DNA of 64,000 bases from CBDAUN01 sp965214875 (GTDB lineage: Bacteria > Pseudomonadota > Gammaproteobacteria > Arenicellales > JAJDZL01): assembly GCA_965214875.1 (NCBI GenBank), contig OZ243980.1, positions 2,046,001 through 2,110,000 of the forward strand. The letters are read 5' to 3'. Below, piece by piece: positions 39,938 through 49,568 of the stretch (positions within the stretch are counted from its first letter, which is position 1; every line of letters begins with the position of its first letter). The notes beneath the pieces are model-generated. The model saw nothing but the letters and a program-made list of their open reading frames with translations, did not search any database and was not told the DNA's origin. Made by a program: the position numbers and the translations under genes.

Positions 39938-40911
39938 AAGATATCGATAGCCAAGTGCGAAGCGACGATGGCAACCGATTTGAAACGGCACAGATCGAAG
40001 ACAGATTGTCGCTTGCTCGCGCCATCACAATCGTAGAAAACAATCTAGAGGGCTGCAACGCGATCCTGGAACAGGCCGAAAAAGCAATCGGCCGCGCTCA
40101 TGTTGTCGGCTTTACAGGGCCTCCGGGCGTTGGCAAATCAACCTTGATTGACGCCTGCATCGCAAGTATCAGGCAAACCGGCCAATCCGTCGCGGTTGTC
40201 GCCGTGGATCCAAGCAGCGAAGCAAGCGGCGGCGCAATACTCGGCGACAGGCTGCGCATGGCTGAACATACGCACGATGATGCCGTATTCATCCGCTCCG
40301 TTGCTGCGCGAGGTCAGCTTGGCGGCGTGTCGGCGGCGACCGTCAATATCGTAAACCTGTTTGATGCTAGCGGCTGGAACACCATCATCATTGAAACTGT
40401 CGGTGCGGGTCAGTCTGAGATAGACATTTCGAAAATCGCTGACACCACAGTGGTTGTCCAGTCTCCAGGATACGGCGACGACATCCAAGCGATCAAGGCA
40501 GGTCTTCTCGAAGTGGCCGATGTACTGGTCGTGAACAAAAGCGACCTGCCTGATGCCGACCGCGTGGCGGTCGAATTGGAACAAGCCGTCTCGATGCGCA
40601 TCGGCAAGCCCAAGCCTCAAGTAGTGAAAACTGCCGCTTCAAACCGCGCCGGCATCTCGGAATTGATGGGCGCGATCGATTCGCATCGCCATGGCCTTGA
40701 AAATTCAGGCGAGCATACCCCCGCGGCAAAGCGAATGAAGTTTTTCTCGGCCCGCCTCATCGGTGTCGCAGTGGAAAACGCACTCGCCGACTGCGGCGAT
40801 CAGCGTCTCAATGAATTGCGACGAAAAATCCAATCAGGCTCGATTGACAAACAGGCTCTATCCGCAGCATTCTTTCGTTCCATGGACAACCCGGACATCC
40901 AGCCCGAGTAA
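39934..40911 (+). CDS. meaB: MeaB/ArgK-type GTPase chaperone of methylmalonyl-CoA mutase
   Basis: A 325-residue G3E GTPase: P-loop GPPGVGKS (residues 62-69), VAVDPSSEASGGAILGDRLRM switch segment, ETVGAGQSE and NKSDLPDAD for guanine binding. MeaB guards and repairs the B12 cofactor of acyl-CoA mutases. The frame is intact, yet both mutase subunits just upstream are ruined. It overlaps the truncated large subunit by 4 bp. Either another mutase elsewhere uses it, or the loss is recent. Confidence 0.92.
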   Translation: MKDIDSQVRSDDGNRFETAQIEDRLSLARAITIVENNLEGCNAILEQAEKAIGRAHVVGFTGPPGVGKSTLIDACIASIRQTGQSVAVVAVDPSSEASGGAILGDRLRMAEHTHDDAVFIRSVAARGQLGGVSAATVNIVNLFDASGWNTIIIETVGAGQSEIDISKIADTTVVVQSPGYGDDIQAIKAGLLEVADVLVVNKSDLPDADRVAVELEQAVSMRIGKPKPQVVKTAASNRAGISELMGAIDSHRHGLENSGEHTPAAKRMKFFSARLIGVAVENALADCGDQRLNELRRKIQSGSIDKQALSAAFFRSMDNPDIQPE

Positions 40912-40939
40912 GCGCCAAATGCGAAACTAGCCTGCTTTT

Positions 40940-41236
40940 CTATTTTTGAAACAAGTTGCGGCCCGAGCATTCGTCAATGATCTGCTTGCCCTTCAGAACC
41001 GAGTGATCGCAAGCAGCCTTGAAGTCGGGGTGCGTATCAGCTCGGATGAAGTAGTGCTCTTGCCACTGCCCTTGCTCATTTTGCTTTCGAATGTACCCGG
41101 CGGTGTGAAAGTTCTGCTTTTCCTTTGTTGGCGCAGGCTCAATGATATAGCCTTCGTACTCGACGCGATCCGCTTTACTCGCCATGGAGTCCGATTTGCT
41201 CGAACTTTTGCCAAACATTTTTCCGAATAAGCTCAT
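40940..41236 (-). CDS. HlyU-family small protein
   Basis: A 98-residue protein of the HlyU transcriptional-regulator-like family: YEGYIIEPAPTKEKQNFHTAGYI and HYFIRADTHPDFKAACDHSV with KGKQIIDE are the conserved core. The ATG at 41236 is chosen since GAGGTGA stands just before it; longer starts at 41242 and 41245 exist. The name comes from the Vibrio haemolysin locus, but most members have unknown roles. It is convergent with meaB. Confidence 0.75.
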   Translation of the reverse strand: MSLFGKMFGKSSSKSDSMASKADRVEYEGYIIEPAPTKEKQNFHTAGYIRKQNEQGQWQEHYFIRADTHPDFKAACDHSVLKGKQIIDECSGRNLFQK

Positions 41237-41556
41237 TGCCATCACCTCAGTCGATCGCTAGATTTTGCATTCAGCGGCAACACGATCTGCTTTTGAAGAT
41301 TATACAGACGCAGTTTCCAGAATCTGGAGATAGAGTTGAAAAATCCAAAACAATCCGAATGCGAAGAATAACGTTGCTGAAAGAAGCGGTATACTTAGCT
41401 GAATAGATGCCGGCTTGTTCTATTGTCAAGCGAGCGCTCAACGGTGATGCCGCTATCGGTCAAATCGGATCCTCTTTGTGAAATGAAGCGTCGACAGGCG
41501 TTGACTAAGCCAGCATCATTTTTGCTCAACGCAACATCTTGACCAGCAATTCCGAT
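41237..41556. other. Divergent intergenic gap
   Basis: A 320-bp gap between the HlyU-like gene and the thioesterase. Nothing coding is seen; promoters for both genes are expected here. Confidence 0.4.
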
Positions 41557-41961
41557 ATGGAAACTTTTCGCGCTGTTGTATACCCATGGCACTGCGACCA
41601 TCAAGGGCACATGACCGTCATGCACTATGTCGGCATGTTCGATGCCGCCTTCTGGCATCATGTCGGGAGCTTCGGTTTTTCTCCCGAATACCTCAGTAAC
41701 AGCGATTTGGGCTTTGCCGATGTGAGGGATGTGCTGGAATACAAGGCGGAGCTACCCGTCGGAAGTCTGGTGGTCATCCAATCCAAATTGATTCGCATTG
41801 GCGGTAAATCCTTTACAGCGCTGCACGAAATGTATAATTCTTCTACCAATGTGCTATCAGCGACTTCTGAGAAAACCAGCGCGTTTTTCAACTTGAAGCT
41901 GCGTTGCGCCGAAACACTTCCAGAAAAGCAAAGATCGAAGATGGAATCGAGTCTATGCTAA
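41557..41961 (+). CDS. 4-hydroxybenzoyl-CoA-type acyl-CoA thioesterase
   Basis: A 134-residue hotdog-fold thioesterase. The catalytic motif is in PWHCDHQGHMTVMHYVGMFDAAFW (Asp followed by GHM, 4HBT pattern), and the core strands VRDVLEYKAELPVGSLVVI and SFTALHEMYN match the fold. The ATG at 41557 is preferred; a TTG 18 bp upstream is possible. It hydrolyses acyl-CoA; the chain is unknown. The tRNA gene follows 34 bp downstream. Confidence 0.82.
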   Translation: METFRAVVYPWHCDHQGHMTVMHYVGMFDAAFWHHVGSFGFSPEYLSNSDLGFADVRDVLEYKAELPVGSLVVIQSKLIRIGGKSFTALHEMYNSSTNVLSATSEKTSAFFNLKLRCAETLPEKQRSKMESSLC

Positions 41962-41995
41962 TCGTTGAATGCGCGCTATAGGCTTATCCTCGCAC

Positions 41996-42072
41996 GCCCC
42001 GGTAGCTCAGCCGGACAGAGCAGCCGCCTCCTAAGCGGCAGGTCAGACGTTCGAATCGTCTTCGGGGCGCCA
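41996..42072 (+). tRNA. tRNA-Arg (anticodon CCT)
   Basis: Folds as a 77-nt cloverleaf: acceptor GCCCCGG with TCGGGGC, anticodon stem GCCGC/GCGGC with loop CTCCTAA (anticodon CCT), T arm AGACG-TTCGAAT-CGTCT and an encoded CCA end. Reads AGG arginine codons. I saw no repeat of its 3' end that would mark an integration site. Confidence 0.96.
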
Positions 42073-42412
42073 AATTTCCCCAATTGCATAGCCAATCTGC
42101 AGGGTATCTTAACACTTGATGGCTATGCAGCATTCACAGTGTGGAAAACTCTGTGGAAACAGTCCGATCTAGTTGCTTGCAGATCTGGCATTTTTGCAGA
42201 TTCCTGGCAAGGAAAGTAAATAAAAATATTTTTTTTAATTATATCAATTAGTTAAATATTTTTTCTAAACAACAAAAAAAGAAGAGGCATGGAGGTGCAG
42301 CTTTGTTGAATTCGCTTGGATGTGGACATCTTTTGTTGCATCAGCCGTTTTTTTAGGTAATTTATGGAGTTGCTTATTGATTTTGCGAATAATCAGATCA
42401 CGCCAATTAAAC
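42073..42412. other. A+T-rich intergenic gap
   Basis: A 340-bp stretch between the tRNA and the convergent lptG. Very A+T-rich around 42220-42290. No gene is seen. It probably holds termination signals for both sides. Confidence 0.45.
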
Positions 42413-43498
42413 TCAGCGGAGAACATGGTTTAATTTCAGCATTGAGAACACCGCGCCGGTAAAGAAAATCAGCAACGTGGTCCCTATTCCTATCGCCGGC
42501 GAAAAACCGTTGAGCAAAACCACGTAGCTAACCGACTGCTGCACTGCAAAGAAAAATAGCCCGATCACGATGCCGAGAAAAATGTAGAAGCTTGCGCCGG
42601 ACCGCCGCCCTCCTTTAAAACCGAAAGATATAACACAAGCAACCATGAGAATGGTCAATATTGGAAAAGTCAACCGGTTCCATATTTCGACTGCAAAAAC
42701 ATCTGAATTCTTTCCGTTCGCAGCGCGATATTGGGCGACTTCATACAATTCCTGAACCGACATTTGCCCAGGAGACCGGAACAGAGACTTGAGCGCTACT
42801 TCACTAGCCGATACCGGGATCACCATTTCTGGAATCTCGAGCATGCTGAGGGCGCCTTCTCGCAACACATATCGATCTGCATCGAATAAGCTCAACGATT
42901 GCTCCTCTGGATAAATCCTTCCAAGGCTTGCAACCGACTTCGACTTCAGTTCCCCAGCATCGGAAAGCTCGAACACGGAAATGCGACTTAGCGCGCCGAA
43001 TTCGTCGGTTTGCAAAAAATTCACAAATAGATTGCCATCGCGCAGCCAAGTGGCGACGCTTGGATACTCGCCGCGACCATCATCTTTGAGCGAAATGCGG
43101 ATGCGCTCGCTCGCACGTTCGCTATTTGGGACAACAATCTCTCCCCAAAGCGTGGTGCCGACGGCGATGATCCCGGTCAAGCTAAGCACTGACGCCGCTA
43201 TGCGATAGCGCGAAACACTGCTTGCCTGAAAAGCGATCAGTTCAGAGTGCCGCGAAAGATTGGCCAATCCTAGCAGCGTGCCAAGCGTCATGATCATTGG
43301 CATCAGATCCTGCACCTGCCGCGGCAGCGAAAGCGCGAGAAGGTATGCGATGGTCAGAAAATCGCCGGACGATTCATACCGATCTAGCAATTCTATCAGC
43401 GCAACGAACGAATATAGGCACAAAAGCCAAAACCCTGCCAGTGCGCACTTAGCAAGGATTTCCGACCCGATATGCTTATCCAGCTTCTTGATGAGCAT
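42413..43498 (-). CDS. lptG: LPS export permease LptG
   Basis: A 361-residue inner-membrane subunit of the LptBFG ABC extractor, which lifts lipopolysaccharide from the inner membrane. There are hydrophobic segments at both ends and a periplasmic beta-jellyroll in the middle, the YjgP/YjgQ layout. The ATG shares one base with the lptF stop (TGATG), so the two are coupled; the frame open further upstream is only lptF antiphase. It is convergent with the tRNA. Confidence 0.92.
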   Translation of the reverse strand: MLIKKLDKHIGSEILAKCALAGFWLLCLYSFVALIELLDRYESSGDFLTIAYLLALSLPRQVQDLMPMIMTLGTLLGLANLSRHSELIAFQASSVSRYRIAASVLSLTGIIAVGTTLWGEIVVPNSERASERIRISLKDDGRGEYPSVATWLRDGNLFVNFLQTDEFGALSRISVFELSDAGELKSKSVASLGRIYPEEQSLSLFDADRYVLREGALSMLEIPEMVIPVSASEVALKSLFRSPGQMSVQELYEVAQYRAANGKNSDVFAVEIWNRLTFPILTILMVACVISFGFKGGRRSGASFYIFLGIVIGLFFFAVQQSVSYVVLLNGFSPAIGIGTTLLIFFTGAVFSMLKLNHVLR

Positions 43499-44595
43499 CA
43501 GAACTTGGATTGAAAAAATCTCGGCACTGGTCTTCGGTTTTCTAAAAAACGCACAACCACCACCATCGTTACAACGAACGCCAATGCGTGCAATGCCCAC
43601 AGCAAGGTCAGCGAATAGTCGCTTTGGTTTCGAATCTGCTGGATTGCCACACCGACCAGGGAACTGTAGAGGAAGTATAAGCCCACTGCTACAAAAAGAT
43701 TGATCCCATACCCTTTGCCCAGCGGCACCGAGCCAAGAACGAAGGCGCCGCAGATGACAATGGGGACCATGGTCATCTTTGAAACTCTCCACCAAAATTC
43801 AGCAATATCATCCGGACGATCAGATGACAATAAAGCGTGGATCGTCTTGCCGGCCGGCGGAATCGCGAACGTCACCGTTGGCGACGGATTCAAAGTCGCT
43901 TGAAACCGATCAAAAGACATGGTCTCGTAGGTTGGAACGCCATCTTGAATTTGATATTGCATGCCCTTTTCTAGCGTTAGCAAAGGACCTCGAATATCGG
44001 CATCGTAGTTGATGCCCCCATTGCCGACTACTGTTACGTATTCCGTGTCGGTTTCTCCTCGTTCATAGTGAAACAGTCTATACGGAGCATCCGAACCGGA
44101 TTCGGCTAAAAAGAAAATGACCCGATTGCCATCTTTCGAACTGATGAACTCTCCGCTTTCGAATGGTATGTACTTGGCGGTTTGCTTAAATTCGTGCAGC
44201 AAGCGATCGTAGTTGCGTTCAGCAGCGGGAGCCAGAAACAAAGTCAGCGGCGCAATCAAGGCAAGCGCCATTGAAACAATCACGCAAAGACTGATGGCGT
44301 ACTGGAAAGGGCCAACCCCGCTGGCAAAGTAAATCGTTATTTCCTGATCACGGGTCCAGCGCAGAAATACAAGCAAAATGGCAACATACAGCACCGGCGT
44401 CAAAATCACATCGATGAAGGAGACTAGCTTCAGACCGAGAATCACCAGCAACTCGTCAGCAGGAACATTGCCTTGAACCGCCCGGCGAAGCAGCGCGACA
44501 ATCTTGCCAACTACATAAATCCCGATCGCCACCAGCGAAACGACTGCCGATGTGACAACCGTTTCGGCTATAAGCGTTCTTTCGTATATCCTCAT
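43498..44595 (-). CDS. lptF: LPS export permease LptF
   Basis: A 365-residue partner of LptG. It begins MRIYERTLIAETVVTSAVVS, as in LptF, with membrane helices at the N- and C-terminal ends and a periplasmic jellyroll between. It diverges from pepA, as in many gammaproteobacteria; both promoters lie within 44596-44722. Confidence 0.92.
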   Translation of the reverse strand: MRIYERTLIAETVVTSAVVSLVAIGIYVVGKIVALLRRAVQGNVPADELLVILGLKLVSFIDVILTPVLYVAILLVFLRWTRDQEITIYFASGVGPFQYAISLCVIVSMALALIAPLTLFLAPAAERNYDRLLHEFKQTAKYIPFESGEFISSKDGNRVIFFLAESGSDAPYRLFHYERGETDTEYVTVVGNGGINYDADIRGPLLTLEKGMQYQIQDGVPTYETMSFDRFQATLNPSPTVTFAIPPAGKTIHALLSSDRPDDIAEFWWRVSKMTMVPIVICGAFVLGSVPLGKGYGINLFVAVGLYFLYSSLVGVAIQQIRNQSDYSLTLLWALHALAFVVTMVVVVRFLENRRPVPRFFQSKF

Positions 44596-44722
44596 CGCAG
44601 CGAGTGGAAAATGGACCGGCCATCACCTTGAACAAGTCATCGTGCAAGCGCATTTCGTGGCAAGCCTTCTGCTACAATCTACCACCACTCGCCCGCACAA
44701 ATCAAACAGGGAACTCAGCAGT

Positions 44723-46237
44723 ATGAACGCGCTTTTCACTTCCAATCAAAACACTGTATCGAAATGTGATGTCGGCTACGTCATTGTCGGCATTTACCAC
44801 AAAGTTGATTTTACAACCAGCGCGGCGCAGATCAACAAAAGATCCAAAGGTGAAATCGATCGTCTAATGGCGAACAAAGACTTGGGCGATGAACCCGGGG
44901 CTTGCGCGCTGATGTCGCCGGTGACCGGCATCAGCAGCAAGCGCGTGCTCCTGGTTCGGCTTGGCAAGAGAAAAGAATTCGATGCAAGCACCTTCGAAAA
45001 AGCGATAGCAGGCGTCGCCACACACTTAAGTCGCTTGACTTCAGACAAAGTGGCCATTTCTGTTGACGACATGGAAGTTAAAGACAGAGACGCTGAGTGG
45101 CAAGCCAAGCGCATCGTTGAAATTCTGCACAATGGCTTCTACCAGTTCAACCATCTTAAATCAGCAAAAAAACGCACTAAGCGATGGCAAATCCAGCTCG
45201 TGACAGAATCAGCGACACTGATCAAGTCCATACGCACAGGCGTACGTTTGGGCAAGGCTGTGAGTGAAGGCGTTCTATTTGCGAAAGAGCTCGGAAACAT
45301 GCCCGGCAACATCTGCACGCCAAGCTACTTGGCGGACAATGCCAAGCAGCTTGAAAAACGTCGCCAGAATGTCGAAGTTGAGGTGTTGGACGAGGCGCAA
45401 ATGGAAAAGCTGGGCATGCATTCTTTGCTATCGGTCTCAAGAGGAAGCCGAGAGCCCGCCAAGCTGATCATTATTCATTATCGCGGCGGCACGAAAGATC
45501 AATCTCCAATCGTTTTGGTCGGCAAGGGCCTTACCTTCGATGCCGGCGGCATCTCGATCAAGCCAGCCGCAGCGATGGATGAAATGAAGTTCGACATGTG
45601 CGGCGGCGCCGCGGTTCTCGGCACGATGCAGGCCGTGTGCGAGCTCAAACTGCCCTTGAATGTCATCGGCATGGTACCAAGCAGCGAAAACCTGCCGGAT
45701 GGCGCCGCAAACAAGCCGGGCGACATTGTCAAGAGCATGTCGGGCACCACCATCGAGATACTGAACACCGACGCAGAAGGACGGCTTATCCTATGCGACA
45801 CGCTGACCTATGCGGAACGATTCAAACCGGATACGGTCATTGATGCGGCCACTTTGACCGGAGCGTGCGTGGTTGCGCTGGGCAAGTTCCCAAGCGGACT
45901 TTTCACACCGGATGATGAGCTGGCAAATGAATTGCTCGAGGCCGGAGAAGTTAGCGGCGATAGGGTTTGGCGAATGCCTGTGTGGGAAGACTACCAGACC
46001 CAGCTGTCTAGCAACTTCGCAGATGTCGCCAATGTCGGAGGACGCGATGCCGGCGCCGTGACAGCGGCGTGCTTTCTGGCGCGCTTCACCAAGAAGCTTC
46101 GCTGGGCGCATCTTGACATCGCTGGCACCGCTTGGCTGCAAGGCAAGCAGAAAGGCTCCACTGGCCGGCCAGTGTATCTGCTGACCCAGTATTTGCTCAA
46201 TCGATGCGGGCAAGATGCGGCGCAATCCACCAATTAG
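44723..46237 (+). CDS. pepA: Leucyl aminopeptidase PepA
   Basis: A 504-residue M17 metallopeptidase that removes N-terminal residues from peptides. The signature NTDAEGRL is at residues 348-355, with VGKGLTFDAGGISIKP and MKFDMCGGAAV supplying metal ligands. I place the start at the ATG at 44723, with AGGGAA before it; a longer frame back to 44552 overlaps the lptF start and is less likely. The order pepA-holC-valS, divergent from lptFG, is typical of gammaproteobacteria. Confidence 0.94.
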   Translation: MNALFTSNQNTVSKCDVGYVIVGIYHKVDFTTSAAQINKRSKGEIDRLMANKDLGDEPGACALMSPVTGISSKRVLLVRLGKRKEFDASTFEKAIAGVATHLSRLTSDKVAISVDDMEVKDRDAEWQAKRIVEILHNGFYQFNHLKSAKKRTKRWQIQLVTESATLIKSIRTGVRLGKAVSEGVLFAKELGNMPGNICTPSYLADNAKQLEKRRQNVEVEVLDEAQMEKLGMHSLLSVSRGSREPAKLIIIHYRGGTKDQSPIVLVGKGLTFDAGGISIKPAAAMDEMKFDMCGGAAVLGTMQAVCELKLPLNVIGMVPSSENLPDGAANKPGDIVKSMSGTTIEILNTDAEGRLILCDTLTYAERFKPDTVIDAATLTGACVVALGKFPSGLFTPDDELANELLEAGEVSGDRVWRMPVWEDYQTQLSSNFADVANVGGRDAGAVTAACFLARFTKKLRWAHLDIAGTAWLQGKQKGSTGRPVYLLTQYLLNRCGQDAAQSTN

Positions 46238-46249
46238 AAGATAGCGCCA

Positions 46250-46687
46250 ATGACTTCTGCAGTCATTTTCTACCAACTGAAAGCGCCTCGCGATTCTGGC
46301 AAGGTCGGACTGATTTGCAAATTGGTCGAGACTGCGTTCAAGCGCAAACACAAGGTCTATGTTGCAACAAAGAATGAAAGGCAAAGCGCGGAGCTTGATC
46401 GCGCGCTTTGGACCTACTCGTGGTCCAGCTTCATACCGCATGCCATACAAAATGGCGACCCGCGCCAACCAGAAGATTATCCAGTAATCATCGGGCATGC
46501 TGAACCGGCATCGAAAATGAACGATGTGCTTCTATCCACACTCGATCAGGCGCCGCAATACGCAACACAGTTCGACAGGATTGTCGACCCGGTCGATGCC
46601 AGTCGCGAAGACATGGAGCTGGCTATCGCGCGTCAGCGCCAATACCTGGAACTGACCGGCATAGAGCCGATCACCCACCAGATCTGA
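46250..46687 (+). CDS. holC: DNA polymerase III chi subunit HolC
   Basis: A 145-residue clamp-loader accessory protein that links the replisome to SSB. The opening VIFYQLKAPRDSGKVGLICKLVETAFKRKHKVYV and SSFIPHAIQNGDPRQPEDYPVIIG are typical of chi. It starts 12 bp after pepA and precedes valS by 65 bp, probably in one operon. Confidence 0.9.
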   Translation: MTSAVIFYQLKAPRDSGKVGLICKLVETAFKRKHKVYVATKNERQSAELDRALWTYSWSSFIPHAIQNGDPRQPEDYPVIIGHAEPASKMNDVLLSTLDQAPQYATQFDRIVDPVDASREDMELAIARQRQYLELTGIEPITHQI

Positions 46688-46752
46688 TTCGCGTCATTTG
46701 ATGCGTAAATTGCGCGCACCTTTAAGCTCGATACCGAATAAGTGATTTGCAC

Positions 46753-49551
46753 GTGAATAATACGCGCTTGCCGAAGGCATTCGATCCCCATGCGATCGAG
46801 GAATCTCTTTATTTGAAGTGGGAGCAGGAAGGGTATTTTGCGCCGTTCGGCGACGGCCCGTCCTACTGCATCATGATCCCTCCTCCCAACGTCACCGGAA
46901 GCCTGCACATGGGGCATGCATTTCAAAATACGCTGATGGATGCGCTGGTGCGCTATCAGCGGATGAATGGACGAAAGACACTTTGGCAAGCGGGCAGCGA
47001 TCATGCCGGCATCGCAACCCAGATGGTGGTCGAAAGGCAATTGAATGCGCAAGGCGTATCCCGAACCGATCTCGGCAGAGACAAGTTTATCGATCGAGTA
47101 TGGCAATGGAAAGCCCAATCCGGCGGCACCATCACCCGACAGCTTCGCCGAATTGGCGCTTCACTTGACTGGTCGCGAGAACGCTTCACCATGGATAGCG
47201 ATCTGTCCAAGGCCGTTCAGGAGGTATTCGTGACTCTCTACGAGCAAGGGCTGATCTATCGGGGCAAGCGTTTGGTGAATTGGGATCCGGTGCTGCTTAC
47301 CGCCATCTCCGATTTGGAAGTTCAATCGGAAGAAGAAAGCGGCAATCTTTGGCATTTTAGATACCCGATTGCTGACAGTTCCGAGCATCTTGTCATCGCA
47401 ACAACCCGGCCTGAGACCATGCTAGGCGATACCGCAGTTGCCGTAAATCCGAATGACGAACGATATCGCCATCTCGTCGGCAAGACAGTCATGCTGCCTT
47501 TGGTTGATCGCCCAATTCCGATCATCGCTGACGACTACGTCGACATGGAGTTCGGGACGGGATGCGTCAAAATTACCCCAGCGCATGACTTTAATGACTT
47601 TGCGGTCGGAGAGCGGGCGAATCTCGACGTGATCAACATCATGACGCCTCAAGCGGCGATCGATCTGCCCGGGACGCCCTATCACGGGCTAGACCGCTTT
47701 GAAGCGCGCGCGCGAATCGTCGACAACCTTCGCTCGCTCGGCTTGCTGGAAGCGATCGAAGATCACACGTACATGGTTCCTCGCGGCGATCGAACGGGCG
47801 TGGTCATCGAACCCTACCTGACCGACCAATGGTTCGTCCGCGCAAAGCCGCTTGCCGCCCCCGCAATCGAAGCGGTGCGAAATCGACAAATTCGCTTTGT
47901 TCCGGAAAATTGGGAGCGAACCTATTTTGAGTGGATGGAAAATATTCAGGATTGGTGCATTTCACGTCAAATCTGGTGGGGACACCGGATACCGGCCTGG
48001 CATGACGATGACGGCAACATCTATGTCGCGAGAAGCGAGTCTGAGGCGAAGGCGCAAGCATGCGAGAGACACGGCGGACGCGAGGTTGCGTTGAAGCAGG
48101 ATGAAGATGTGCTGGATACCTGGTTTTCGTCGGCACTGTGGCCGTTTTCCACCTTGGGCTGGCCGGAGCGGACAGAAGAATTGGCAACCTTCTATCCAAC
48201 CAGCGTTCTCATTACAGGTTTCGACATCATCTTTTTCTGGGTCGCGCGAATGATCATGTTTGGCATCAAGTTTGCCGGCGACATCCCTTTCGATGAAGTC
48301 TACATTCATGGTCTGGTGCGCGATTCGGAAGGCCAGAAAATGTCGAAATCAAAAGGCAATATTCTAGACCCGCTGGATCTGATCGACGGCATTAATCTGG
48401 AATCGCTTGTTCAAAAGCGCACCCAAGGTCTCATGCAGCCGGATCTTGCGCCTCGAATCGAGCGCAATACGCGCCGGCAGTTCCCTGACGGAATCCCTTC
48501 GTATGGCACCGACGCTCTTCGGTTTACCTTTGCCAGCCTTGCGACTCAGGGGCGTGACATCCGCTTTGATCTTGGCCGCATAGCGGGGTACAGGAATTTT
48601 TGCAATAAGCTGTGGAACGCAGCGCGCTTCGTGCTCATGAACACTGGCGGCATGAGCTTCGATGCCGCTTTAGATCGCAGCGCCCTGGCACCGCCCGAAA
48701 GCTGGATTGTCGGCGAGCTAGACCGAACGACAAAAGCGGTAGAAGATGCGTTCGCCGCTTATCGTTTCGACATCGCGGCAAAGCACTTGCATCAATTCGT
48801 CTGGGGCGAGTTTTGCAACTGGTATATCGAGTTTGCGAAAGCCGGTTTCCGCAACGTGCCAAGTGAAAGTGCAGAACACGGTCGAATTTGCTCGACATTG
48901 CTTGTCGTTTTGGAAATGTCGCTGCGCCTCTTGCATCCAATCATGCCCTTTATCACCGAAGAAATTTGGCAGAAAATTCCGCGCAATGCCGGAAATGAGC
49001 GCAACAATTCCATCATGCTGCAATCATTTTCCAGCGGCCTCAAACCGCATGTGGATGCAAAGTCTGAAGCGGAGATCGAATGGCTCAAGTCGGTGGTCTC
49101 GGGCATCCGCAATGTGCGCGGAGAAATGAATATTCCCCCAGATGCGAGGCTCGATGCGTTCCATGTCAATGCAAGCGGTGACGACATTGATCGATTTGAA
49201 CGCTACCAGGGATATATCGCCGCGCTTTGCAAGACGAACGACGTAGCGGCATCAAAAGAAACCGACAAGCTTGACGGCTATGCCGTCATCCTCGTCAACG
49301 AGATGAAAATTTTCCTTGAACTAGGCGGTCAGCAAGATCAAGTCGAGAGCCGGTTGCTACGGATCATCAAAGACCTCGCGGAAGCCGAAAAACAGCTCCG
49401 GCGATCCGAAGGCAAATTGTCGAACCCGCAATTCGTGGAAAAAGCGCCCGACCATATTGTTGAACGAGAACGCGAACGACTCGAAAGCCATCGAAAGCAG
49501 CTTGCCGAGCTTGAAGCATTGCGAAATCGGCTAAAAGGAGTATCGCCATAG
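46753..49551 (+). CDS. valS: Valyl-tRNA synthetase
   Basis: A class I synthetase of 932 residues. HIGH motif HMGH at 52-55 in PPPNVTGSLHMGHAF, KMSKS near residue 529, an editing domain between them (ATTRPETMLGDTAVAVNP), an anticodon-binding domain and a C-terminal coiled coil (ESRLLRIIKDLAEAEKQLRR). The length and segments match E. coli ValS closely. The GTG at 46753 is preferred; a TTG two codons upstream is in frame. Confidence 0.97.
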   Translation: MNNTRLPKAFDPHAIEESLYLKWEQEGYFAPFGDGPSYCIMIPPPNVTGSLHMGHAFQNTLMDALVRYQRMNGRKTLWQAGSDHAGIATQMVVERQLNAQGVSRTDLGRDKFIDRVWQWKAQSGGTITRQLRRIGASLDWSRERFTMDSDLSKAVQEVFVTLYEQGLIYRGKRLVNWDPVLLTAISDLEVQSEEESGNLWHFRYPIADSSEHLVIATTRPETMLGDTAVAVNPNDERYRHLVGKTVMLPLVDRPIPIIADDYVDMEFGTGCVKITPAHDFNDFAVGERANLDVINIMTPQAAIDLPGTPYHGLDRFEARARIVDNLRSLGLLEAIEDHTYMVPRGDRTGVVIEPYLTDQWFVRAKPLAAPAIEAVRNRQIRFVPENWERTYFEWMENIQDWCISRQIWWGHRIPAWHDDDGNIYVARSESEAKAQACERHGGREVALKQDEDVLDTWFSSALWPFSTLGWPERTEELATFYPTSVLITGFDIIFFWVARMIMFGIKFAGDIPFDEVYIHGLVRDSEGQKMSKSKGNILDPLDLIDGINLESLVQKRTQGLMQPDLAPRIERNTRRQFPDGIPSYGTDALRFTFASLATQGRDIRFDLGRIAGYRNFCNKLWNAARFVLMNTGGMSFDAALDRSALAPPESWIVGELDRTTKAVEDAFAAYRFDIAAKHLHQFVWGEFCNWYIEFAKAGFRNVPSESAEHGRICSTLLVVLEMSLRLLHPIMPFITEEIWQKIPRNAGNERNNSIMLQSFSSGLKPHVDAKSEAEIEWLKSVVSGIRNVRGEMNIPPDARLDAFHVNASGDDIDRFERYQGYIAALCKTNDVAASKETDKLDGYAVILVNEMKIFLELGGQQDQVESRLLRIIKDLAEAEKQLRRSEGKLSNPQFVEKAPDHIVERERERLESHRKQLAELEALRNRLKGVSP

Positions 49552-49568
49552 CCAAGTCTATCCAATGC

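Noticed and set aside
41996..42072. tRNA-Arg 3' end as an integration site
   Set aside because: No copy of the 3' end and no integrase were seen in the window.
44552..44722. Extended pepA start
   Set aside because: It overlaps the divergent lptF start, and the added 57 residues do not match leucyl aminopeptidases.
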